Source of the DNA: Rhodococcus qingshengii
Lineage (GTDB): Bacteria > Actinomycetota > Actinomycetes > Mycobacteriales > Mycobacteriaceae
Direction: 5' to 3'
Assembly (NCBI RefSeq): GCF_021025955.1
Contig: NZ_JAJNCL010000007.1
Coordinates: 124,001 to 188,000, forward strand
Length of the DNA stretch: 64,000 nucleotides
This document shows positions 9,402 to 17,231 of the stretch, one piece after another; the stretch's first letter is position 1; each line of letters starts with the position of its first letter. Below the pieces are notes generated by a model. That model worked only from the letters and a program-made list of their open reading frames with translations. It did not search any database and was not told the origin of the DNA. A program made the position numbers and the translations under genes.

Positions 9402-10964
9402 TCAGCGTCCGATCGTTTCGGCAGCGGCGACGACGTTCTTCTCGACCGCGACCACGTTCTCGTCCGGCACGACGATGTGGCGCTTGAGGATCTTTCCCGT
9501 TGGGCCCTTGGGTAGTGCGTCCGTCAGCCAGATCTTGCGCGGGTACTTGTATGCCGCAACACGATCCCGAACGAAGTCGATCAGTGTCTGGGGGGCGACG
9601 TCGGCGTGGTCCGCCCGCAGCGAGACCACCGCGGTGACTTCTTCGCCGTGCAGTGAATCGGGGATCCCGACGACGGCTGCTTCCAGAACCGCCGGATGGG
9701 TGTACAAGACTTCTTCGATCTCGCGGGGGTAGACGTTGTATCCACCTCGAATGATCATGTCCTTCTTGCGATCGACGATGTAGTAGTAGCCGTCCTCGTC
9801 CACCCTGGCGAGATCGCCGGTGCGGAACCAACCGTCGTCGATTACCAGAGCGGTGGCGGTGGGATTGTTCCAGTAGCCTTTCATGACGTTGGGTCCACGA
9901 ACTGCGATTTCGCCGATGTCGTCGGCCCCAACCTCGGTGCCGTTGTCGTCGACGAGTCTGAATTCGACGCCCGCAACCGGGGTGCCGATCGACCCCGACT
10001 TACGTTCTCGTCCAGGATGATTGAAGGACGCGACCGGGGAAGTCTCGGACAGTCCGTATCCTTCGAGAACGGTGCAGTCGAACCGCTCCTCGAAACCTCG
10101 CATCACCTCGACCGGCATTGCGGATCCGCCGGTGATGCACAGTCGTAGCGAACTGGTGTCGGCGTCCTGTGCGGTGTTGAGAATTGCGGTGAACATGGTG
10201 GGCACGCCCTCGAAGACGGTGACCTTCGCATTGTCGACTGCTGCCAACGCCGCGGCGGCGTCGAACCGGGGAAGCATCACCAGTCGCGCGCCTGCTGCCA
10301 CCGAGGCGTTGAGCCCGCACGTCTGACCGAAGGCGTGGAACAGTGGCAGCGCGCCGAGCACTACGTCGCTGGGGCCGAGGTCGAGCATGTCCGCGACCAC
10401 CTGCACGTTGCCGCGCACATTGGCATGTGTGAGTTCGGCGCCCTTGGGTGAGCCGGTGGTTCCGGAGGTGTACAAGATGATGGCGGTATCACCGTCGTCG
10501 CGGCCGACGACGGTGCGGAAAGGATCCGCCGACCCGAGAAGTCGCTCGAACTCGCCCGGATGCGTGACCAGGCATTCGGCGCCGGTCTCGGCCGTTCCGG
10601 CGTGTGCTGCCGCAGCGAAATCCGGCCATACGAACAAGGTGTGAGCGCCGGAATCTGCAAGATGGTAAGCGATTTCACGTTCCTTGAGGAGAACGTTCAT
10701 CGGTACCACCACGCCGCCGGCGCGGAGGATTCCGTAGTAGATGATGGCGAAGTGCGAGACGTTGGGCAGCATGAGTGCCACCCGATCTCCCGGATTGAGG
10801 CCACGCTCGATCAGCAGTCCTGCCACCCGTGCGCTCGCGTCGTCCAAGGCCGAGTACGGGACTTCGGTTTCGCCGAACTCGAGTGCGATCTTCTCCGGAT
10901 GGCGGAATGCGCTGTCTGTCAGTATTGTTGCGAGATTTGTCAAGGTCTTCTCCGGTTGTGACAT
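9402..10964 (-). CDS. Long-chain fatty-acid-CoA ligase (FadD type)
   Basis: A 520-residue ANL-superfamily acyl-CoA synthetase. The P-loop-like AMP motif is ILYTSGTTGSPKGAELTH. The A5 motif is EGYGLSETSP, the hinge region is GWFRTGDLARVDEDGYYYIVDRKKD, and the C-terminal catalytic lysine is in PKGPTGKILKR. The start is either GTG at 10970 or ATG at 10964; no clear ribosome-binding site separates them. It follows the desaturase fusion by about 20 bases and precedes the aldehyde dehydrogenase by 44, in one operon. It would activate the carboxylate made by that dehydrogenase for beta-oxidation. Confidence 0.9.
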   Translation of the reverse strand: MSQPEKTLTNLATILTDSAFRHPEKIALEFGETEVPYSALDDASARVAGLLIERGLNPGDRVALMLPNVSHFAIIYYGILRAGGVVVPMNVLLKEREIAYHLADSGAHTLFVWPDFAAAAHAGTAETGAECLVTHPGEFERLLGSADPFRTVVGRDDGDTAIILYTSGTTGSPKGAELTHANVRGNVQVVADMLDLGPSDVVLGALPLFHAFGQTCGLNASVAAGARLVMLPRFDAAAALAAVDNAKVTVFEGVPTMFTAILNTAQDADTSSLRLCITGGSAMPVEVMRGFEERFDCTVLEGYGLSETSPVASFNHPGRERKSGSIGTPVAGVEFRLVDDNGTEVGADDIGEIAVRGPNVMKGYWNNPTATALVIDDGWFRTGDLARVDEDGYYYIVDRKKDMIIRGGYNVYPREIEEVLYTHPAVLEAAVVGIPDSLHGEEVTAVVSLRADHADVAPQTLIDFVRDRVAAYKYPRKIWLTDALPKGPTGKILKRHIVVPDENVVAVEKNVVAAAETIGR

Positions 10965-10989
10965 GTGCACGAAAAAGGGATTAGGGGAA

Positions 10990-12978
10990 CTAGCTGTCGA
11001 AGTCGATACGCACTTCGGCGCTGGTGGGACGCGACTGGCAGGTCAGGATGTAGCCGGCGTCGACTTCGGACTGGCGGAGTGCGTAATCGGAGTCCATCGA
11101 CACGGTTCCGCTCACCAACTTGGCCTTGCAGGTACCGCAGGCTCCGCCCATGCAGGCATACGGAGTATCACTGCGCAGAGCCAGAGCGGAATCGAGAAGT
11201 GTTTCACCTGGCGATAATTCGGTGGAATGATCGCTGCCGCGGAGTCGGAAGTCCACCGACGCCGCTCGGAACTCCGCTTGGTTCACCGCGGCGGCGTCCA
11301 CCGGGGCGTGGAAGACTTCGAAGTTCACGCGCTCAGGATCGACGTCGAACTCGGCGAGAGTGTCACGGATCGAACCCACCAACTCGACAGGGCCACAGAG
11401 GAACCAACGATCGACGGTTGCAGGCACCAGCGCGCCCTGAAACCAGACGGCCAGTTTGGCGGCGTCGATACGTCCGGAGAATGCGCCGCTGCTCGCGTTC
11501 TTCTCGCGGGAGAGCACGTGAACTATTTCGAGGCGGCCGGCGTAACGCACTTCCAGCGCATCGAGTTCGGCTCGAAACATCGTCGACTCCACGGTTTGAT
11601 TCCCGTAGACGAGAGTGAAGTGGCTGTCCGGTTCCGTACCGAGGGTGATGGCGATGATGGACAGGATCGGTGTGATTCCGCTGCCTGCTGCGAAGCCTAC
11701 GTACTTTTGAGCCACGCGAGGATCCGGACGATGCGCGAATTCTCCGGTAGGTGGACCCAATTCGAGGAGATCGCCTGGCCGAAGTCGGTCGTTGGCGTAC
11801 GTCGAGAAGGCGCCGCCCGGTATCGCCTTGACCGCGATCTGCAGACGTGACTCTCCGTCGGTGGTGCAGATCGAGTAGTTTCGGCGTACCCGCGTTCCGT
11901 CGATGGTGGCCTGGACGCGCACATGCTGACCCGGGACGAAACGGAATTCTTCGCGGAGTTCAGCTGGGACGTCGAACGTGACGGCCACGCAGTCGCTGGT
12001 GATGTTCTCGACCACGGCGACGGGAATCGGATGGAAGTCGAGAGTCGGTTGGACGTCGTTGGTACGCGGGAGACCCTGACGATCCCGGAACTGATCGGTG
12101 GTCAGTTGGACCCCGTAGTACGTTCCGATTGCCACGTCGCGAACCAGGTATGCATCCTCGTTCCGGCGCCACGTCTTGATGTACCGGTAGAACGGAACCG
12201 ACGGATGAAGATGATGGACCAGATGGTAGTTCTGTGAGAACATCGCAGGCGTCAGAAGCCATTCCATTCCGACGCGGATTCTGGTCGCGCGGTAGCGGTT
12301 TTCACGCTGCGTGGCCTGGAGTCCGTGATGGGGGAGCCAGTCGAACCACCAGCCGAGGAACAGCACCGAGATTCGCTGCGGAATGAAGTAGACGGCCGCG
12401 ACGATCCAGATGTTTCCGCTTGCGACGGCCCAGACGAGGCCGGCCACCGTCAACACCAGCAGGGCTACGGTTTCGATCACCTCAGGTGACGGACGAGTGC
12501 GCAACCGACGGATGTAGAACGGGACGTACGAGACGTCGAGCAACGCCCATCGGACCGGGAGCTGCCACCACGATCCGTGGCTGGCAAAGGTGTCCGGATC
12601 CTTGTCGTCTTCGTTCGCGTATCGGTGATGCTCGATGTGGATGTAGCAGAAGGAGACGAAGGAGAGCGCCGAGGAGACGAAGAGCATCGCCACCCGCCCG
12701 AATATGGTGTTGACACGGCGATTTCGGCTGATGGAGTAGTGGGAGGCGTCGTGGACGACGGTGAACATCGCGAAGCACGCCACCGTGTTGAGGACGATCG
12801 TGACCCAGGTCGGTGCGAGGCCCGCCAGCGCGATCCACGTCCCGAATCCGAAGACTGCCAACGAGCTGAAGAACACTGCCAACGTCGGCACGGCAAAACG
12901 AGGTATCGACTCTCCTGGATCGGGGAGGGCACGCGGCGGAAGCGGACTCGGCGCCGAGTCTTGGATATGGGTGGACAT
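10990..12978 (-). CDS. Membrane fatty-acid desaturase/hydroxylase fused to FNR-type reductase and [2Fe-2S] ferredoxin
   Basis: A 662-residue three-part fusion. Residues 25-300 are a membrane di-iron desaturase domain with histidine boxes H76-D-x-x-H80, H114-x-x-H117-H118 and NYH252-x-x-H255-H256, plus a further HH at 217-218. Residues 315-555 are an FAD/NAD reductase with RRNYS (365-369), GSGITP (432-437) and CGP (529). Residues 572-662 are a plant-type ferredoxin with C609-x4-C614-x2-C617-x29-C647. A complete electron chain from NAD(P)H to the di-iron site is therefore in one polypeptide. Family knowledge allows either desaturation or hydroxylation (CrtR/CrtW-like boxes). It is the first gene of the mce operon, with an AGGAG box before its ATG. 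Confidence 0.88.
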   Translation of the reverse strand: MSTHIQDSAPSPLPPRALPDPGESIPRFAVPTLAVFFSSLAVFGFGTWIALAGLAPTWVTIVLNTVACFAMFTVVHDASHYSISRNRRVNTIFGRVAMLFVSSALSFVSFCYIHIEHHRYANEDDKDPDTFASHGSWWQLPVRWALLDVSYVPFYIRRLRTRPSPEVIETVALLVLTVAGLVWAVASGNIWIVAAVYFIPQRISVLFLGWWFDWLPHHGLQATQRENRYRATRIRVGMEWLLTPAMFSQNYHLVHHLHPSVPFYRYIKTWRRNEDAYLVRDVAIGTYYGVQLTTDQFRDRQGLPRTNDVQPTLDFHPIPVAVVENITSDCVAVTFDVPAELREEFRFVPGQHVRVQATIDGTRVRRNYSICTTDGESRLQIAVKAIPGGAFSTYANDRLRPGDLLELGPPTGEFAHRPDPRVAQKYVGFAAGSGITPILSIIAITLGTEPDSHFTLVYGNQTVESTMFRAELDALEVRYAGRLEIVHVLSREKNASSGAFSGRIDAAKLAVWFQGALVPATVDRWFLCGPVELVGSIRDTLAEFDVDPERVNFEVFHAPVDAAAVNQAEFRAASVDFRLRGSDHSTELSPGETLLDSALALRSDTPYACMGGACGTCKAKLVSGTVSMDSDYALRQSEVDAGYILTCQSRPTSAEVRIDFDS

Positions 12979-13234
12979 CGTGAAACTCCTGATTCTCCGA
13001 ACTCCGGTGGCGACCTTGCCGTCCGTGGCCGCGGGTCACGGGAAGACGACAGCGCGAAACATTGCTCTTGTCAGTCGATTACGAGTTGTGTGCTGATCGA
13101 CTTCGGCAGGATCGCTGCCTTATCTCTGTGAATTCAATTCTGCCGTTTCGCATTCGCGGTGGCTACGGAGAGAGCTCCGAGTTTGTGGGCCTCGGGATTG
13201 GAGGCTGCTCCAACAGGATTTATGAGGGTGCGGA
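12979..13234 (-). promoter_or_regulatory. Leader region of the mce/oxidation operon
   Basis: This 256-base gap lies between the pucR-type gene stop and the first operon gene. An AGGAG ribosome-binding site precedes the ATG at 12978. It must contain the operon promoter unless transcription enters from pucR. I see no strong -10/-35 pair or clean palindrome. Confidence 0.4.
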
Positions 13235-14437
13235 TCAGGACTGCGTTCGGACAATTGTCCAGTCCAGGGCCCACGACAGTTCGAAGGCCACCCCTGGATC
13301 ACGAAAGTTCACGCCGATGATTTCCTCACAACGAGAAACGCGGTATCGCACGGTGTTCTGGTGAACGAAGAGTCGTTCGGCGGTGCGTTCCACGTGCATC
13401 CCGCACGCAAGATATTCGCGCAGACTTGCCGTCAACTCCTCGCCGGAACTGCTCGAGGCAATGGGTGCGACATATCGTTGGTACATCGCCTCACCGACGT
13501 CACGATCTGCGGCAACCGCGACCTTGAGCCCGAGGCTCGTCATGTCGTGGATGCCGACCAGGCCGAAATCGCGGGCGGTGTCGAGTGCGCGGGTGGCGAG
13601 GCGGAACGACTCGCTCAACTGATCGAGAGTGCGAGCCGGGCCGACACCGATGACCGCCGCGGTGAGACCTTGCGGTGGTTCCCGAAGAAATCCTGCGAGA
13701 TCACCGTCGACGAGTACGCTGGCGCCGCTACGTCCCGACTCGGAGGAACGGAACGGAAGTACTCTGTCGAGTTGTCCGTCCGCGGAACCTTCGTGATGAC
13801 GGGCCCGCACCGCGACGTACTGTTGCCGGGCGTCGAGTCCGTAAGTGCTGGCATGACTGAGAATTTCAGCAGGGGCTACTGTGCCGAACAGTACGTCCCG
13901 AGTGAACGCCGACTGCCGTTCGTGGCTCTTGCGAGCCAGTTCGAGTTCCACCCCGCGATGTGCGGTCGTCGTGGTGACCATGGCGGCATCGGACCAGGCG
14001 AGAGTCGATTGGATGAACTCCAGTATCCGCTCGGTGTCGATTCCGAGCGCCTTGGCTCGTTCCCGCGCATGACGAATGACAACCTGCACGCCGATCGTCC
14101 ACGCTCGAAGCATCTCGTCGACCGGAATTCCCTGACGGCCGCGTCTGGCACCTACCGCACTCAGTTCGGACAGCGGGGAAGTACCGGCGGTAGTGGCGCC
14201 CAGCCGCGCATTGTGCAGCACTCCCGTTACTTCGATCAGGACTTCCGGGTCAAGTTTGCCGGTTGGTAGCCCTTGGTAGGACGGTAGTTCGATCTGCATT
14301 GCGATCCGTACTTGGCGGGCGATCAGTTCGGCTTCGGCGAACAGTGTCCGAAAGAGCAATTCCCACTGTTCTTGCTCTTGCGGCGAACGCTCGAAGCAGG
14401 TCCGGAGGATGTTTGAGTCGAACGAAAAGTCAAGCAT
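13235..14437 (-). CDS. PucR/CdaR-family transcriptional regulator
   Basis: A 400-residue regulator. The open frame reaches 14509, but the ATG at 14437 has AGAAAGG 7 bases upstream and starts MLDFSFDSN. The N-terminal half (about 20-170) resembles the RsbRD/diguanylate-cyclase-like N-domain of actinobacterial PucR proteins. The middle is a GGDEF-like domain. The C-terminal HTH_30 is HVERTAERLFVHQNTVRYRV (near residue 360). It lies in the same orientation just upstream of the desaturase-led mce operon, and is divergent from a second PucR gene. It is a good candidate for substrate-responsive control of that operon, but no binding site could be assigned. Confidence 0.85.
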   Translation of the reverse strand: MLDFSFDSNILRTCFERSPQEQEQWELLFRTLFAEAELIARQVRIAMQIELPSYQGLPTGKLDPEVLIEVTGVLHNARLGATTAGTSPLSELSAVGARRGRQGIPVDEMLRAWTIGVQVVIRHARERAKALGIDTERILEFIQSTLAWSDAAMVTTTTAHRGVELELARKSHERQSAFTRDVLFGTVAPAEILSHASTYGLDARQQYVAVRARHHEGSADGQLDRVLPFRSSESGRSGASVLVDGDLAGFLREPPQGLTAAVIGVGPARTLDQLSESFRLATRALDTARDFGLVGIHDMTSLGLKVAVAADRDVGEAMYQRYVAPIASSSSGEELTASLREYLACGMHVERTAERLFVHQNTVRYRVSRCEEIIGVNFRDPGVAFELSWALDWTIVRTQS

Positions 14438-14751
14438 GCGGCAGCCTTTCTCAGAACCCGTGTAGGCGACCTGTCTAGCTGAGATCGTGTTGTGTCGAGT
14501 GCAGGCCACGGCTTCCTTGGTCTGAGGAATTGCGGGTACGCGTGTCTAACTCCACTCATCTGTTGGTGACTGCTGATCACAGTATTGTCCGATTGTGACT
14601 TCAGCCATAGGCTCTTGATACGAAGTATTTGGCAGGCTTTGTGCGATGCGCACAGCGCCCTGGCCCGAAGGTGGCGGACCTACGGGCAATCGTGCCGCTA
14701 ACGGCGATTCCACTGAGTTGCAAACCGGAACGACAACAGAAAGAGAGACGG
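14438..14751. promoter_or_regulatory. Divergent intergenic region between two pucR-type genes
   Basis: This 314-base region carries the leaders of both regulators. A GAGAG stretch precedes the ATG at 14752. The only clean symmetry I see is TGTGCG-ATG-CGCACA at 14640-14654. No gene is supported here; short open frames are unrelated extensions. Confidence 0.35.
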
Positions 14752-16083
14752 ATGGCCTTACCGATTCGGGACCTTATGCCCCAAATTGCCATGGAGATGC
14801 TGGAAGGCGATTTCATCGGTGAACTTGTCTCTCTACTACGGGCCGAGATCGCGGAGTTGGACGACAATCCAGGTCTGAGCGAACTACTTGAAGCCAGCGC
14901 GGGTGCCAATGTCAAAGCTGCAGTGCATTTCCTTGTCAGTGACGTCGACGAACGTGATCTTGCAGCGCCAGTGATCGCACTAGAACACGCTCAAGCCGTG
15001 GCGCGAGGAGACATCGAACTCTCTGCCTTGATTCGCGCGTATCGGATCGGGCATTCCCGTTTCCTGGAGGCAGCGATGGGCCGTGTCACGGCGTTGGGAC
15101 ACGCTGACGGCAGCGTGACGATCGTGAAGATCGTCAACCGGGCAGCGCAGTACATCGAGAAAGTGTGCGATCAGGTCGAGTTCGCCTACGTCCAGGAACG
15201 TGATCGGTGGCGGGGTAGCCGGAACGGTCTCGCATGGGGCTGGGTGACTCAGCTGATGAACGGTAGCCTCGTCGACATTCCGATGGTCGAGCGAGCACTG
15301 AATTACCGTCTGGACGGTCATCACCTGGCCGTCTGTATCAGGGTCGAGGATCCCGCCTCCGGGTTGGACGGTATCCATCTCTCGAAGTTCGGAGATCAAG
15401 CCTCTGCGGACTTGCTGGAGGTCGCCCGCGACAGGCTCGCGGAGCACCTCGGGTGTGCCTCGCCGCCACTTTCCGTCGCGACCGGTGGGAACGAGATGTG
15501 GGTATGGTTTTCCGTTCCACCGGAATTGGACCTAGACGTCGCGTCGGTGGCCGGCGAGATTGCAGCCGCGAAGCTGAACGTGCGTCTGGCTCTCGGTAGT
15601 CCGGCTTCTGGTCTGGCCGGGTTTCGGCGCACTCGGGAACAAGCGCACCAGGTGCTGAGAGTCGCGTCTTCGGCGGCGAAATCTGCGCAACCCGTGATTG
15701 TCTATTCGCAGATCGCTTCCATCACACTCATGTCCGACGATCTCGTGCGTCTGCGGGAGTTCGTCGTCGATGTCCTCGGCAATCTTGCCCTCGCCACGGA
15801 GAGGGCGGAGCGACTACGTGAAACCCTCCGAACATTTTTGATGAACGGCCGGAGTTTTGCGGCTGCCGCATCGCGACTATTGTTACATCGCAACACTATT
15901 CAGTATCGAGTGCAGCAGGCTTTGGATGCGTGCGGGCGCAGTCTCGACGATTCTGATGAAACACTGAATATTCAGATTGCCCTGCAAGCCTGTCACTGGC
16001 ATGGCGCGTCAGTGCTTGCAACCGTTGAGGAGCAGCCGGATCCGGCGCAGAGAGTGACGCTTCTCGGTGAAAGTGGCGGCTAG
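14752..16083 (+). CDS. PucR/CdaR-family transcriptional regulator
   Basis: A 443-residue regulator of the same architecture as its divergent neighbour. The N-domain is about residues 20-170, with the pattern IELSALIRAYRIGHSRFLEA. A GGDEF-like middle follows. The C-terminal HTH is RSFAAAASRLLLHRNTIQYRV. The frame is open from 14629, but the ATG at 14752 follows a purine-rich GAGAG box and matches the expected N-terminus. Both PucR proteins flank the mce/oxidation operon on its upstream side, so they may control it together or answer different ligands. The similarity is at family level only; they are not recent duplicates. Confidence 0.85.
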   Translation: MALPIRDLMPQIAMEMLEGDFIGELVSLLRAEIAELDDNPGLSELLEASAGANVKAAVHFLVSDVDERDLAAPVIALEHAQAVARGDIELSALIRAYRIGHSRFLEAAMGRVTALGHADGSVTIVKIVNRAAQYIEKVCDQVEFAYVQERDRWRGSRNGLAWGWVTQLMNGSLVDIPMVERALNYRLDGHHLAVCIRVEDPASGLDGIHLSKFGDQASADLLEVARDRLAEHLGCASPPLSVATGGNEMWVWFSVPPELDLDVASVAGEIAAAKLNVRLALGSPASGLAGFRRTREQAHQVLRVASSAAKSAQPVIVYSQIASITLMSDDLVRLREFVVDVLGNLALATERAERLRETLRTFLMNGRSFAAAASRLLLHRNTIQYRVQQALDACGRSLDDSDETLNIQIALQACHWHGASVLATVEEQPDPAQRVTLLGESGG

Positions 16084-16189
16084 TAGGTTTGCGACCCAGA
16101 ACAGGGCACGGTGATGTTGGTCGAAAATCCTTGCAGCAAAGCCTGTTTGGGACAGGCTGTTGCGGGACACCCCGGGTCGTTCTCTTTCG

Positions 16190-16530
16190 CGAGGCGGCGT
16201 AGGTCGCGGCGACGTCCTGCCAGGCAGTGAAACGGTCGGTCATCTCGGTACGTCACTCGGGCGCGGTCAGTCGGTGTCCGCGGGGGCGGAACTGCGATGA
16301 GATGCCAGTGAAAGCGGAGAGGAAGCGTTGCGCGTTTGCGACCGATTGAAGCGTTTCATGGCCAGCTCCTGCTGTCGGCTCCGCTGATGGGAATTCTCGG
16401 CCCGGTTGTTCAATGCTTCGACCGGCGATGCTCGACCGAGGCCAGTGTCTCGCGGTGGGTGACGCCGTAGCTGGTCAGCTTGTCGGTAATGGCATCGCGG
16501 CAAATGCTCCAGCCTTTTTAGCAGCGGGGA
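16190..16530 (-). mobile_element. IS6-family transposase relic (C-terminal part, frameshifted)
   Basis: Reading the minus strand and hopping frames recovers a recognisable IS6/IS26-type transposase C-terminus. The pieces are LLKRLEHLPR (from 16524), then DAITDKLTSYGVTHRE (from 16496), then NNRAENSHQRSRQQELAMKR (near 16411), then DRFTAWQDVAATYAA (ending near 16196). Three frame changes and an in-frame stop separate the pieces, so the gene is dead. The N-terminal DDE part is absent. It abuts a truncated membrane gene and a helR-like stub, which suggests that the element or later deletions disrupted the locus. I did not find its terminal inverted repeats. Confidence 0.75.
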
Positions 16531-16532
16531 GC

Positions 16533-16857
16533 AGTTGGCGTGGTGATGTCGAGCGGGTGGTGGCGAAGAGGACCACGGTGGCGAATGCTACTTCTGTTGC
16601 CGCGATTGCCAGGGCGGCGTTCGAGTACGGCATCGCCGTGACCGCATGCGGAGTCGGCACCGAATGGTACGACCCACTATGTGATCGTGGCATGCTCATG
16701 CTCTGGTGGGCTGCGATCATTCCGAGGTTCATGATGGCGGCCAGAGCCTACCCGCCAGGCGTCGGATTTCTCCACAAGTGCCACGCGCAGTATCCGTAGC
16801 CCACGGCCATCGCAACCATGATCGCGGAGTATGCGAGACCGTGGCCGCCCAAACCTG
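16533..16857 (-). pseudogene. Fragment of a small membrane protein (DUF5134-like?)
   Basis: Two overlapping frames read as one hydrophobic protein broken by a frameshift near 16740. The first piece is HGLAYSAIMVAMAVGYGYCA and WHLWRNPTPGG. The second is MNLGMIAAHQSMSMPRSHSG followed by a segment containing AALAIAATEVAFATVVLFAT. The histidine/methionine-rich loop between membrane segments resembles DUF5134 proteins, but this is a weak impression. It starts right after the stop of the helR stub and ends at the transposase relic, so both ends look like deletion or insertion junctions. It has no start codon of its own with a ribosome-binding site. Confidence 0.4.
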
Positions 16858-16962
16858 CTAGGTGCCCTTGACTCGGGCGCGCTCCGCATCGAGGCGTGCG
16901 TAGAGCCCCTCCACATAGTTCCGCTCGGATCGCAGTTCTTCTTCGTATCCCTGGGTTGGCAC
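16858..16962 (-). pseudogene. HelR/HelD-like N-terminal stub
   Basis: A 34-codon frame from the GTG at 16962 (purine-rich GGAAGTGAGAG upstream) to a TAG at 16858. The product, with the core YEEELRSERNYVEGLYARLD followed by AERARVKG, resembles the N-terminal coiled-coil start of HelR/HelD, the superfamily-1 helicase-like proteins that displace rifamycins from RNA polymerase (usually about 700 residues). The rest of the gene is missing. The identification rests on this short motif together with the rifamycin-associated element 79 bases upstream, which is diagnostic of rifamycin-response genes. Confidence 0.55.
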
Positions 16963-16978
16963 GTGCTCTCACTTCCGC

Positions 16979-17024
16979 TGGCTCTTCCGATCCCGTAGTC
17001 GGTGGTGCGGGATCGGAAGAGCCA
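16979..17024. terminator. Perfect 17-bp hairpin in the helR-like leader
   Basis: The arm TGGCTCTTCCGATCCCG (16979-16995) is exactly complementary to 17008-17024, with a 12-base loop. It sits between the RAE and the helR-like GTG on the minus strand. It could be a leader attenuator or a plain terminator; there is no U-tract on either strand. Confidence 0.6.
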
Positions 17025-17040
17025 TTCTGCGGCACTACCC

Positions 17041-17060
17041 GGGCCTTGCCGCAAGGCCCC
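17041..17060 (-). promoter_or_regulatory. Rifamycin-associated element (RAE)
   Basis: The minus strand reads GGGCCTTGCGGCAAGGCCC, a perfect 9-1-9 palindrome. It differs at one position from the published RAE consensus (GGGGCTTGCGGCAAGGCCC), which precedes rifamycin-resistance genes such as rph and helR. An AT-rich TATATA stretch at about 17068-17076 could be the -10 element. The downstream gene here is only a stub. Confidence 0.75.
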
Positions 17061-17158
17061 CGGTGAGCTATATATTGATAGTGGAAGGGAGTGTTGATTC
17101 TCCCCAAAGGTCTCTCACGGATCCCCCAGACTGATATACGGCTCCCCGCCTGGTCGAT

Positions 17159-17184
17159 GTTTGGACCGCGAACGCCACGGGTAC
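17159..17184 (+). promoter_or_regulatory. SigF-type promoter
   Basis: GTTT at 17159-17162 and GGGTAC at 17179-17184 are separated by 16 bases, matching the mycobacterial SigF/SigB-like pattern GTTT-N15-17-GGGTA. It lies 48 bases before the gene at 17232. Confidence 0.6.
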
Positions 17185-17231
17185 AAATCTTTTGGCCGGC
17201 GTTCGAAAATCGTTTGCCCTCATAAACTTAC

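Noticed and set aside
9358..9831. N-terminal extension of the aldehyde dehydrogenase frame to 9831
   Set aside because: The extension is basic, overlaps the CoA-ligase gene on the same strand in a different frame, and lacks family motifs. The GTG at 9357 has a GGAG box.
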